Shown here piece after piece: positions 51,401 through 63,600 of a stretch of 64,000 nucleotides of DNA. Below the pieces are notes generated by a model, which saw only the letters and a list, made by a program, of their open reading frames with translations, was not told the origin of the DNA and ran no database searches. The stretch comes from Combretum micranthum (lineage: Eukaryota > Streptophyta > Magnoliopsida > Myrtales > Combretaceae), in contig JAMXBD010000397.1 of NCBI GenBank assembly GCA_024138025.1, positions 124,001 through 188,000 on the forward strand. Direction: 5' to 3'. The number at the start of each line of letters is the position of its first letter. Position 1 is the first letter of the stretch. Made by a program: the position numbers and the translations under genes.

Positions 51401-51872
51401 TAAGACTAGGGTATGGCTTGTGAGTGTAGTAGATTGTACTTGTGAATAGTTAACAAGATTATTACTTTACCGGTAGTAAAAAAATTACAAGAAAAAGGCT
51501 ATATTTGTAATTTTTATAACTCGAAAAATTATAAAACTTATATTTTTGAAATCCTTATTAAATTTCGGTTCTAAAGAGTATTATGGGATATTTTTTCGAA
51601 TTTCTAGTTCCAAGGCTCGCTTTTCGGTAATGGATCTCGAGAAGGCTCGAAATAGAAAATTTTTTGAAATCAGAACTTTTTATGGTTTGAAATATACTTT
51701 AAAACAAGATTCCACGTTAAATTATTTCATAAAAGTTCTTTTAATTTGAAACCAAAGAAAAACCGGATCCAGGGTTCCTAGGTTTCTCTCACAAGCTTAA
51801 ACTAATCCGGTTTAGGGTTTTGGTTTCCGGTTTTCAAAGTTTACTTGGTTACTTGGAAAACCGGAGTTTACA
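48408..51872 (-). mobile_element. Solo LTR, family B1, 3465 bp, TSD GTATT
   Basis: On the plus strand it starts TGTCACGTCCC and ends CCGGAGTTTACA, flanked by GTATT at 48403-48407 and 51873-51877. It is the reverse complement of the 10642-14071 type. It has the conserved module at 49613-49702, about three repeats of the 33-bp unit at about 49040-49115, and a minus-strand TATATATAA at 51147-51139. A purine-rich run lies at 51211-51240. Confidence 0.9.
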
Positions 51873-51877
51873 GTATT

Positions 51878-52114
51878 TCCAAGGGGACCTATGGATTTGA
51901 AAGGTCCTAACAATAGTTGCATCTGGGTCTGACAATCGTGACTATTAGTCATGATGTTAGGGCCATGAGGCTTGTTCATAAGTTTTAAGGGGGCTAGGCC
52001 TCTATGTTTCCTTCATTCTTCTATAAATACCCGTTTTTTGTAAGGATTTCTTGATAGCATTTTTCACATTTCATTGAGAGAGCTTCCAAGTACCCTTCTC
52101 GTGTTGAGTTCGTA
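51878..52114. other. Host DNA with a TATAAATACCC box, cut by the family A copy
   Basis: The segment continues the host interrupted at 48402. It contains TTCTATAAATACCCG at about 52019 on the plus strand and ends at the start of the third family A copy (52115). It may be an old LTR promoter region. Confidence 0.35.
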
Positions 52115-55100
52115 TGTCACACCCCGAGGGGTACCCTAAACGTGGCAGTCCGCCATACACAATACTGAAGCCTAGGAACGACTACCTTAATCATACAAAG
52201 GCTTTCATATCATGTACAAGGCGTACATCACAACCAAGGAAACGCATCGGAGTGGCACAATTTATATTGATAATAAGTAAGTAACAAGGCAAAGAGAATA
52301 CTTATCATAGAACATACACATATTACATTTCCATTCTTAGGGGCATATCCTTCTATTATCTTCGAATAAATATACATCACTAATCATATAGGTCATTACA
52401 TATAAAAAATCTTACAAAATTACTTCATCTTATGATTTCATTTTCTTCATAAAAGCTTAATCATCCTTCCATGACTTCCTTAATGTCAGGATTCTCAATT
52501 TAAGCCACAGGTATACCTGTTTCAACAAAATCTATAGGGGTATAAGCTACAATTAGCTTAGCGAGATATTCCTTTTCATTCACACCATATTTTCAAACAA
52601 GTTTATTTATATTATCACACATATGCTATGTATACAATGCAACAATCACATGACTACGCAAATATATATAGTTATCCGGAAACCATATATAGAACGGATT
52701 TACCCTTCCGTATCAAAGGTTAGGGAATCGGGGTTGAAGGTCCTCGACCTCTTATTGCTAGTCCCCAGATCCTCACCCATAGCGTTCGGTTGGCTCGGCT
52801 CCAAACCTAGGGTCGCTTTCCCTGAGCAATTTGGATTCTCCAGGAAGGAACATGGCCCGTGGCACCGCACGATCACAGCCAATCCAACTCTACGCGTAGG
52901 AGTAGCAGCCTTCTGAAAAGATGTGACTCGATGGATGCTATATGTGAGCGTTTTAGTTTTCTTAAGCCAAACCTTATTAAGGTTTATTAGGGGCGATCAA
53001 TCAATTTAGCAAACATTAATCAGTCATACAAGTAAGTAAACGAAATTATTTAAACAAGCAGTTCGAAGTTGCGATATTCTTAATTCTCATTTCACGCATA
53101 AACATAGAATCACATATATATACACATAATCCCGAATTCCCTAAATATATATATCCATTTTTATCTTTTCCTGGTATACTAATGCTACTACTTTACAAGC
53201 ACAAGCAAGGTAACGAATTAGGAGGAATAACTCACTCGTCCATTTGCGATCTTCTTAGTCGTAGAAATCTTCGGGTAGGGTAATCTCGTATCTTTTATCA
53301 CCTAGATAAAAGAAATACCCGGGATAAGTCTTTCCTGAATTTTCTATTCTTGGAGACTCTAAACTTTTCTTAAAATCGCGGTAAAATCGCATAGAAGGAA
53401 ATTCCAACTTAAAATGGCTATAACTTGCTCATTTTAACTCGGAATCTCGTATATAATATACCGTTTTCTACCTATTTGAGAAGATCTATCCATTTCTAAA
53501 CTTATCTTTGTCACAAAAGGTCATTTGGGCTCCAAAAACATTGGGTACAGATTTAAAATGAATTCTTCTAAACTTTTGCAAATCTGTTTTCTAACTCAAC
53601 TTTATTTTAAAGAAAAATCCTTTTGTATATATATATAATTATATTAAATATTTTGGGTATATAGATAAGCTCATTTATATGCAAAATTTCTAATGGTAGT
53701 GTCTCAACAATTTATTTCATAAAACAATTCTTTTTAAAGTGTTAAAACTTATCTTGATAAATTCCTTTTTAAGTATTTGGAAGAAACTTTATATTTTCAT
53801 TATAAATGAGTATATTCTTATTTTATTTCCTTTATTCCTTTTTCCAAAACAAGTAAATTTTCCTTTAACCTTGGTCTTTCATAAATTTCACTTTTAGTGA
53901 TAAAAGATCAATTTTATCCAAAAAGTACATTTAGGTTGTTGAAAACCTTTTTATAATTTTTTTTTAAGACGGTTTTAGAAAACGAGTCTTGTCTATTTAT
54001 TATTTTAAAATATAAGTTTTTGTTTTCTAAACTTGTTCTTTTATTTCCTTTGAAAAGAATTCTTTTTATTGCTAAAAATCATTTATTTCTAATCTTATCT
54101 TGCTTATATTTTTTGAAAACAAGCTTCTTCTTTAGGAACTTGAAAATCATTATTTTCCTAAGTGGGTACATAACTTTATGAGTTGATTTTATGTTAACTT
54201 TGAAATCTAGTTGTTTCTTGGTTTTGGTCATGGAGTTCAAAAGAGTTTAATCTTTAAGCTTTTTGTAAGGACTTTGAAAACTACCCAATTAATTTACTAG
54301 AACTTAGGTTCCCATAATGGAAAATGAAAAATATTTATTTCTTACGTTTCCTTGGTAAAACTATCTTTGATACTTAAGAAAACTTTGAGAAAACTTGTAT
54401 TAATCTATTTCTATGTTGTTTGATAATAACTTCATTATTTTGTGACAAGTCACATAATAGGAAATTTGGTTTTGAAGTTCTTTTAATAAAATAAAATTCT
54501 ATTTTTGAATTAGTTGAGACATTAACATTATGTAGATGCAAATATCATGAGCATATAAAATAATAAGAACATAAGAAAATACTAGAAACAAATAATAAGT
54601 AAGAAAATAAAATATCAAGTATTGGAAACCTTAGCTTCATCAAGGAATCCCGGTCAAGTATTGGAGCCTTAGCTTCATCAAGGCATCCCGGGACTAAGAA
54701 AGGATTAGTCCCGAAAGATTAAAGAAAATCAATAAAAGATTATTTTGACTTGATATGGACAAGTCTAAGACTAGAAAGATTAGTCTTAATAATAACATGA
54801 AATAAATAAATTGCATAACTTGAAAGAAAATAAATAACAAATGAGCTTATATGCTCTAAATAAATATATATACATAATACTATATATAAGTTAGATTAGA
54901 AGCAAATAATAACAATAATAATAACAACATAATAAAATAGAAAGCTTATGTATAAGAACAAAACATGAACATGTTGTTGCTTTTGCTACTCATATGGGTT
55001 TCAAAACAACACCATAGTCATACTAAGTTACATGACATGGATAAATAAATGGTTGAAAGAAATTTTTTTTACCTAATATATTTTTTGGTATAAATATGGT

Positions 55101-55422
55101 AGTGAATGTATGGTTATGTAGTTATGGAGAAATGGTAGTTGTATTATATAAAGGGGAATTATTGTGAGTATTTGGTGAAAGAGAGTTTTGGTAGAGGAAA
55201 AGTTTATGGAGAGAGTTTGTGTAGTGAATTTGAGAGAGTTTTGGTAGTAGAATGAATTGTGTGAAAGAATGAAAGAGGAAGGGGGTATTTATAGAATTTT
55301 TGGAGTGAATTTTTTATGTAATAAAATAAATTGAAAAAGAAAAATAATTGAGTGAAGAGAGAGGGGGGTAGTGCCGGCCTTGAGGAAGAGAGAGGGGAAG
55401 TGAGTTGATTTTGAGTGAAATT

Positions 55423-58400
55423 TGTAAGCCCTAGAAAATTTCAGTAAATAATTCTAAAGATGAACTTTAAAAATAAAACCTTGAAAGTCACTCCAAATTA
55501 AAACTGAACTTCGATAAGTCCCAAATTCCAAACGAATCCGAAAATTTTTGAATCGTAAGAAAAATGAGAAACCTCGGAAATAAAATAGCAACTCAATATA
55601 CTTTCATTCTAAAACCTCTACGTACGATAAATTTTATATTTAACTCCAAATTATAAATTCGGGTAAATAGAGCCCTAAAACAAATTGTTAAGAAGTAAAT
55701 AGTGATTAACCTTCGGGAGTAAAACTCAATCCAAAGAATTTCGAGAACATTGTGAGATATTAAATACTTATGAAAATCGACCTTAAAATAAATCTCACCA
55801 ATCGGGTATGTCATATAGGTATAAAAATATTAGTTTCCAAATTGGCATAGGTGTAAACCAGAAAGTCAACCGGGAAACTTAAGTCCCTGAAACTCCCAAG
55901 AAACTCCGTAGTCTAGATCCGGCAATTCCATGTTCCTAAACCAAGGAGTCAGAATAAGAGGAAAAGGTGTAATTGGTTCGTATTAAGCCTAGGATGCTCT
56001 AAAAGATGAGGTCAATGAGTTTTCGACCTATTCCAATCCGGTCAGGTGCCGACTTCGAAAAGCGCGCCCTAGGATTCGAAATGCTAAAAATATGTTATTA
56101 AAGCCGCTAGACTCATATTTCTATAAGGATCTCTAAATTATTAGTTTTACAATTTTCAAATAGCTAGAATTACCTGATTTTGCAAATTTGATTGTATTTC
56201 ATTACTACTAGTAATTAGTGAGTCTTCCAGTACAAATTACTATTATTCAATACCCAATTTTTCTTATTATTCTTATAATGTATACCCTAGTTCTCCTAGT
56301 GATCGGATAAACTTCGGAAACCGGAGAACGAAACCCTATATTGGTCTGGTTCAAGCTTAATGAGAGAAGCTTAGGAACCCTAGATCCGGCTTTCCTTCGG
56401 TTTCATAACAAAAGAAGTTTTATAAAGTAAAGGAATATGAATTATTGTTTTAGAGTATATTTTAAACCTTAGAAAGTTTTAAATTCGGGAATTTTTCAAT
56501 TCCGAGCCTTCCCGAGCTCAATTACGGAAAAACGTGCGCTGGAATCACAAACTCAGAAAAATATTCCGGAATATTCATTAGAACCGAAATTTTATAAGGA
56601 TTCCAAAAATATCAATTTTATAATTTTCCGGGCTATAAAAATTACAGTTATAGCCTTTTTCCCGTATTTTCGTTACAACCGGTAAAATAGATATCTTGTC
56701 TACTATTCACAAGTACAACCTACACTACACACTACCCATACCCTATTCTTACATCCTTACAACTACTCATTACAATTTTCTTTTCCAAGAAATTTGATTT
56801 CCTAATTAATTAATACAATTATTACATCTATTTACATAAAATCCAAATTTTATCAAATTTCAAATCCTCCCTCTCTCTCACACCCCCTTGGCCAGCGCCC
56901 CTCTCCCCCATTTCCCCCTCATTTTGTTTTATTTTACTCATTTTTATTCAATTAAAACCCTAATCCACCTATTATATAAGCTTATGTTCTCTCTCTCCTC
57001 TCATTTTTACTCTTCCAAAATTTTTACAAAGGTTAAACTCTCTCCCTCTCCTCCCTACAATGCCGTGACACACACACACACATGCACACTTCCACAAGTT
57101 TGTTTTATCTTCTTTTCTTCTTCAAATCATCCATTAGATATTGATTCCAAGCTTTGTTAGTCCTAAATCTTGTAATGGCAAGACCATTCTTGTGTGTTTT
57201 CCACTTTTAATCCCAATGAGCATGTGCAAGGGACATGAAAACACTAATACAAGAATCTCAAGCCATCACAAGAAGTGGATCTAGTGTTTAAAAGAGGTTT
57301 TGTTGGAATACCATCTTGTTCATGCATATAAAGTAGAGATCTAGCATAGGAAGTTATGTTCATGCCATGAAACTCATGATTCATGCACTAAATATGGTAG
57401 ATCTAGTGTTTAGACATTCATGCCTTCATCTACATTGATGTTCATATGATTATTTTGAGTTTTCATGCATTAATGATCATAAAAGCTTAGATTTGCATGT
57501 GTATAGATGTGTTAGATGATAGATCTTCATGTATATGAAGCAAGAAACTTGAAAAAGAAAAGATTTTTGGCTAGAAATGTTTTATGAAATTCGGATGATT
57601 TTGGAACCCTATTTTAAAAACCACTAAAACCACTTTAAAACTCATATTTCACATGAAAAATGAAGAGTATATGTAATAGATATCTTTAAGGAATGATTTT
57701 TACAAGTTTGAATGAGTTATGCATGAGTAAGATGTAAAACAAGTAGTGAGTTAGAATGAAAAATCTTGAGATAGTGATTAGTTGTCAAATTCGTATTTTA
57801 GGGTGATGCCTACATAAACACTTAGTGTCCAAGCTCAAATTGCATGTTTTATGAGTCAAATGAAGTCCTTAGACAATAGATATAATGAAGCTTCAATTTT
57901 TGATGCATTAAACAAGTTTTCTCATAAGAAAAAAGCAAGAAAATGAAATTTCCAAAATTCGGATTTTTATGAAAAGCTTGTTTAAAAACACATTTACCAA
58001 GTGAAAAATGTGAATTTTTATGCATAAATGAAGGTAATGGATAGTATAGATGTTGAGAACTCATTTTTAATTAGATAACAAATAAATTCCAAGAAAAAAT
58101 CCTAAAAACCCTAGGAAATGTAAAGTTGGAAAGAATAGCTTTTTAGAAGTGACCAATATGGAGTTTTATAATAATTAGGAGTCCATAAGAGTTCATCATA
58201 AAAAATCATCAAGCCCATGCATATATTGAGCTCATTACATGACATTCATACTAGGAATTCATTCATATACCATTTATACATGAATCATCAACTAGGAACA
58301 TTTTTACCAAATGCGAAACAAATTTTTGGAATCGGAATGTTACAGAACAGATCTGATCCCTCTTTTCCGTGACCTTAATGTTTTCAAAACTTGAAAATAA

Positions 58401-59914
58401 TATTAAAATTAGATAGATCTTTCGAAGTAGATAGAAATCGATATAAAATTTGCGAAATTCCGAGTTAAAATGACCAAGTTATGGCCGTTTTAAGTTGGAA
58501 CTTCCGCAAATGGTGAGAATCACGATTTTGAGTAGTTTAGATGCATAGCTTGAATTAGTGGAGTGATGAGATTCTTATTAGGCTATTCTTATTTGGTAGG
58601 TGATCCCGGGCACGACGATACCCTACCACCCGACCACTACTATTACTAAGAGACCGGCGTACCATGGCCGAGTGAGTATCTCTTCCGATTTCAATTATTA
58701 TTTGTGAATGTAATGATAGTCGCACTAGTTGCTAAGTAAAGATAAAAAGAATGATCATGTATGATGGGATTAGTTGGGAATTATGATTGTTTGTTGTTGA
58801 TATGTGAAGTTGAACTTAAAGAATATCGAAACCGGGTGATAAGTTATTGCTTGTATAGAGATGAACTAGAATTGATTGTCGGCGATTCTTGCTTGGCCAC
58901 CTAAAAGAATTCGATTAATTGATTATTGGACTTCAAATATAACTGAACTCATGCATATCACAATGGGGATGGAGCATTAGCATTGTTGGTTTTTCGTGAT
59001 CCATAAAACGAATATATGTTGGTTAATCGCAATCTATAAAACGAGTATATGTTGGTTAATCGTGATCCATAAAACGAGTATATGTTGGTTAATCGTGATC
59101 CATAAAACGAGTATATGTTGGTTATTCGTGATCCATAAAATGAGTATATGTTGGTTAATCGTGATCCATAAAACGAGTATATGTTGGTTAATCGTGATCC
59201 ATAAAACGAGTATATGTTGGTTAATCGTGATCCATAAAACGAATTATTGTTCAGTTGACCGTGAGCTTAAACGGCGTCATACCGCAGGATTCGTAAATCT
59301 GCTAACCCGGGATGGAGCGCAAGTCCATCCACATATGATTTTCGGATGGTCATATGTTTGTTGAACTCACTCGTTTGTTGCATTTCACTTGGTTGATTAA
59401 TTACTTGCTTGAATGTTTTGTATTAATTGTGATTCGGAAGTTTTCACTCACTAAGCTAGTGTAGCTTATACCCTAATAGTTTCTTGTTGCAATATAAATA
59501 CCTTTGGCTATCTCTAAGGACCCGTGGACATCAGGTACAGCTCTTAGATGCTAAGAAGCTTTTGATAAGGCCGGGTCCTAAAAGTAAAATGGACTTCTAA
59601 TCCTGTTTCCTTGAACTAGTGCCTGAAGATAGTACAAGGAATTTTGTGAGCTTGAGAATTCCTAGCATTGTTAACGGGGGTATGCCCCCTAGTTCATGTA
59701 ATAGAATAATTCTCTATAAGATGGTCATGATTTACATTCTTGTTGCTATGTATGTCTCCTTAAGCTACTACGACGCAAAGTATGGTCTATGCATGTTGAG
59801 AGTGAGCCTTACACCCGATGTTTAAACTCATGGAAAGACTAAGGTTGTCTTACTTGAGTTTAAATATTGAGTGTGGTGGACTATCACATGTAGGGCACAC
59901 TTTGGAGCGTGACA
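55423..59914 (+). mobile_element. Solo LTR with a double U3, family B, 4492 bp, TSD AAATT
   Basis: It starts TGTAAGCCCTAG and ends GGAGCGTGACA, flanked by AAATT at 55418-55422 and 59915-59919. From 56279 (TGTATACCCTAG) it is a standard B1 LTR. The extra 856 bp at the left include, from about 55852, a stretch starting TGTAAACCAG that resembles the beginning of the B2 copy at 44270. The shared U3 module therefore occurs twice (about 56105-56170 and 56585-56650). Since one duplication flanks the whole, it inserted as a single unit. A TATATAA box lies at 56973-56979 and the conserved module at 58410-58501. Confidence 0.85.
58985..59243. repeat. 33-bp minisatellite, eight copies, inside an LTR
   Basis: The unit contains CGTGATCCATAAAACGAGTA followed by TATGTTGGTTAAT. 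Eight consecutive copies are present with few changes. It is a multiple of three, so it gives a spurious open frame with an 11-residue repeat. The same position holds about three copies in the LTRs at 10642-14071 and 48408-51872 and four in the one at 60678. Confidence 0.88.
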
Positions 59915-60677
59915 AAATTTGTAAGAAAATAATTAATATGTAAGGTATGATTTGATAAAAGGTGTATTTGAAATATAAAAAGTAAAGAAATAGGTATGTA
60001 GGTAGTAAGAAATAGGTGTAAGAAAAAGTAGAGATAGTGAAATAGTAATGAATAGTAGAAAAGTACTATGAATAGTAGACTAGACAATTAAAGTACCGGT
60101 AGTAATAAAAATACGCGTAATAATGCGATATCTGTAATTTTTAGCTACCAAAAAAAATTCTAAAACTGATATTTTTGGAATCCTTGTATTTTTATGAGTC
60201 TATTGTTATAAACGAAATATTTTTAATATTCCGAGCTCCGAGACACGATTTTCGAGAACCGATCCCGTTTGAGTCCGAAAGACACTCAAAATTCGCGAAT
60301 ATGATATTTTTATGTTACCCTATATTATTACAAACTATTTTAAGCTATTGGCTTAATTTCGTTTTCTAAGGTTTGAAAACACGGGATTGCCGGATCTTAA
60401 ACACTAGGGTTCGTTATAGGCTTTGTTGACTTTAGGGTTCCGGTTTGACTTCCGGTTTCGTCAAGATATTCCTAAGATTGTAAGATTTTCAAGTTTTGGT
60501 CGTTTTATATTTTTAGCTCAATATTTGTGGTTTCTCTTATTTTATTTGAGATTATTTAATAGTTTTTAGTTTTCGAGATCGTTTAACCGAGTCTAGGGTT
60601 ATGAATTGACTCAGTTTGACTTTTACTAAAAACTTGAAATTTCTGATTTTGAAATTTATCAAAGGATTTAGGATCTT

Positions 60678-63600
60678 TGTCACGCCCCGTAGGGTATCCT
60701 AAACGTAACAGCTCGCCACATACTAAGTAAGACTCTCGAGTTCCCTACCCGAGCCCTTCGGGAGTCTTAAGTAGATGTAAAGCGTTCCTTTACGACAATA
60801 GAATACTTCAACAAATGGAGTTAAACAATTTAATGTGGCATTCATTAGCCATAGATAATAAATCAAAACGCATAAAATATAGTTTACAAAATCTAAGGGC
60901 ATTCCCCCGCAAAAGAATAACAAGTCCATTATAGTCATCCAGAGTCCTTAGTTTCCAACGAAGTCTATACAAAAAGATGATCAAACCTATGGAAACTCCT
61001 ATCTCCGGTACCTGTGCTGTGGCTTGCCTCGGCCTAAGCCATATAAACTCGTGCTGCAATAGATAAAAACTATGGGGCGTAAGCTAACTAGCTTAGTGAG
61101 TAATAACTTCCATAACGCAATTAAATACAATCATTCAAGCAAGTGATTATTCAAGCAAGTGTATGCATCATACAGATGTGATCAACAAACATATGACCAA
61201 CCGGAAATCATATGTGGATGGACTTGCGCCCTCCATCCCGGGTTAGCAGATTAACGAATCCTGCGGTACGACACCGTTTGAGCTCACGGTCAACTAACAA
61301 TATTTCGTTTTATGGATCACGATTAACCAACAAATTCGTTTTATGGATCACGATTAACCAACATATTCGTTTTATGGATCACAATTAACCAACATATTCG
61401 TTTTATGGATCACAAAAAACCAACCAATGCGAATGCTCCAACCCCATCGTGATATGAATGGATTCAATTTATATTTGAAACCGAATATTCATTAATTCAA
61501 TTCTTTCAAGTGACCAACAAGTATTCGCAGACATTCATCATAAGATACTGGCTAATCAGTCAATAGCTTAACACCCGGTTTCGATATTCCTTACGTTCCA
61601 ATTCATATATCAGCAGTAGACAACATATATAATTCCCATATACCCCATCAGGCATATACAATTTCTTTTTATCTTTGCCTACACCACTAGTGCCACTACA
61701 TTACAATCACATTCATTAATTGAGAGTGGAAGTAAAACTCACTCGGCCATTGGACGCCAATCTTCTTAGTAGTAGTAGTCGGGAGGTAGAGTGTCGTCCT
61801 GCTCGGGATCACCTACCAAGCAAGAATAATCCTAATGAGACTCTCATTATGTAATTAAATCAAACTATACATCTAAACTAAATGGATTCGGAATTCGCGC
61901 TATTTGCGGAAGTTCCAACTTAAAACAGCCATAACTTGGTCATTTTAACTCGGAATTTCGTAAATTTTATATCGATCTCTATCTACTTCGAAAGATCTAC
62001 CTATTTCTAGTATTATTTCCAAGTTTTGAAAATAGTAAGGTCACGGAACAGTGGGATCAGATCTGTTCCGCAAATGTTCCAATCTCAAAAATTTGTTTTG
62101 CTTTTGATAAGAAATGTTCCTAGTTGATGATTCATGCATGAATGATTTGAGAATGAATTACTAATATGAATGCCATGTGATGAACTTAATATATGCATGG
62201 TCATAATAATTTTGTGATAATAAACTCTTATGAACTCTTAAGTGTTGGAAAATTTCCATAAAGATTATTTCTAAGAAGCTATTTTTCCACATTATACTCC
62301 TTAGGGTTTCTTTGACTTTTAGTCTAGTAATCCACTTGTTATCTAACTAAAAATAAGTTCTCAAAGTCTATATTAATCATGGCCTTCATTCATGCATAAA
62401 AATTCCTATTTTTCATTTGGTAAACATGTCTTTGAACAAGCTTTTTGTAAAAATCCGAATTTTCTAAATTTCATTTTCTTGCATTTTTCTTAAGGAAAAA
62501 CTTGTCTAATGCATTAAAATTTGAAGCTCCAATATATATATTATCTAAGGACTCCATTTAGCTTATAAAACATCCAATTTAGACTTAGATCCTAAGTGTT
62601 CTTGTAGGCATGAACCTAAATTACGAATTTGACTACACATCCATATTTCAATATTTTCCACTCTAACTTTATTCCTTATTTTTACATTTTTATCATGCCT
62701 AAACTCTCCTAAATTTATAAAAATCATTCCTTCAATATACCTATTACACATACCCTTCATTTTTCTTATGAAACATGAGTTTAAAATTGATTTTGGGGGT
62801 TTTTAAAGTAGGGTTTCACTTTCATCCGAATTTCCAACATTTCACATTTAACAAAATCTTTCCTTTTTCAATATTCTTGCTTCCCACATGTGAAGATCTA
62901 CTATCTAACTTCTCTATACATGAACAAGACCACATTTTTTATGATCATCAAAGTATAGAAAACAAAATAACCCTATGATCATGCATGTACATGAAGATGT
63001 GGATGTCTAAACTTTAGATCTACTATATATAATGCATGAATCATGGATCTCATGGCATGAACAACAATATATATGCAAGATCTATACTTTTCATGCATGA
63101 ACAAGTTGATATTTTAACATAAACTCATCTAAACACTAGATCCATGTCTTGTGATGGCTTGATATTCTTGTTCATGTGTTTTCATGTCCCTAGCATGAGC
63201 TCATTGGGATTAAATGAGAAAACACACAAGATATAGCTTTGCCATTACAAGATTAGGAAGAAAAAAGCTTGAATACACATACCAATGGAGTCTTGAAGGA
63301 GAAAAGAAGAAGGAACAAAGTTGGAAAGTGAGAGGAAAGGGGGAGGGGAGTGCTCGGCACAAGGAGGAAGAAAAGAGAGTTTTTACTCTTTTACCAAATT
63401 TGAAACAAGAAGAAATGAGGAGAGAGAGAGAATAATATGTATATATATGAAGTAAATTAGGGTTTAGCTATACAAAATGGAGTAAAAATAATTAAATGAA
63501 GAGGGAAATAAGGGGGAGGGGCGCCGGCCATCCATGTGTGTGTGTGTGTGTGTTTTGAAAAATTGAAATTTTGTAATTTAGTAAATTAAAATGTAATAAA

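Larger units (their letters stand above)
52115..60677 (-). mobile_element. Third family A LTR copy, interrupted twice, right end outside the window
   Basis: It starts TGTCACACCCCGAGGGG and aligns with 14833-19207. It is split by the insertion at 55423-59914 and then broken again at 60677 by the LTR that runs out of the window. About 4.07 kb of the expected 4.37 kb are present. The left flank is not a primer-binding site, so this is either a solo LTR or the 3' LTR of a minus-strand element whose body lies to the right. It carries the empty site for the solo LTR at 3037-5826 near 54765, a TATAAATA box (minus, 55293-55286) and the paired repeat of about 38 bp near 54612-54690. Confidence 0.85.

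Noticed and set aside
58985..59243. CRISPR-like array
   Set aside because: Repeats are contiguous without unique spacers and lie in a plant LTR.
58996..59364. Open frame of 122 codons with an 11-residue repeat
   Set aside because: It is a by-product of the 33-bp minisatellite inside a solo LTR. No start context, domain or splice signals.
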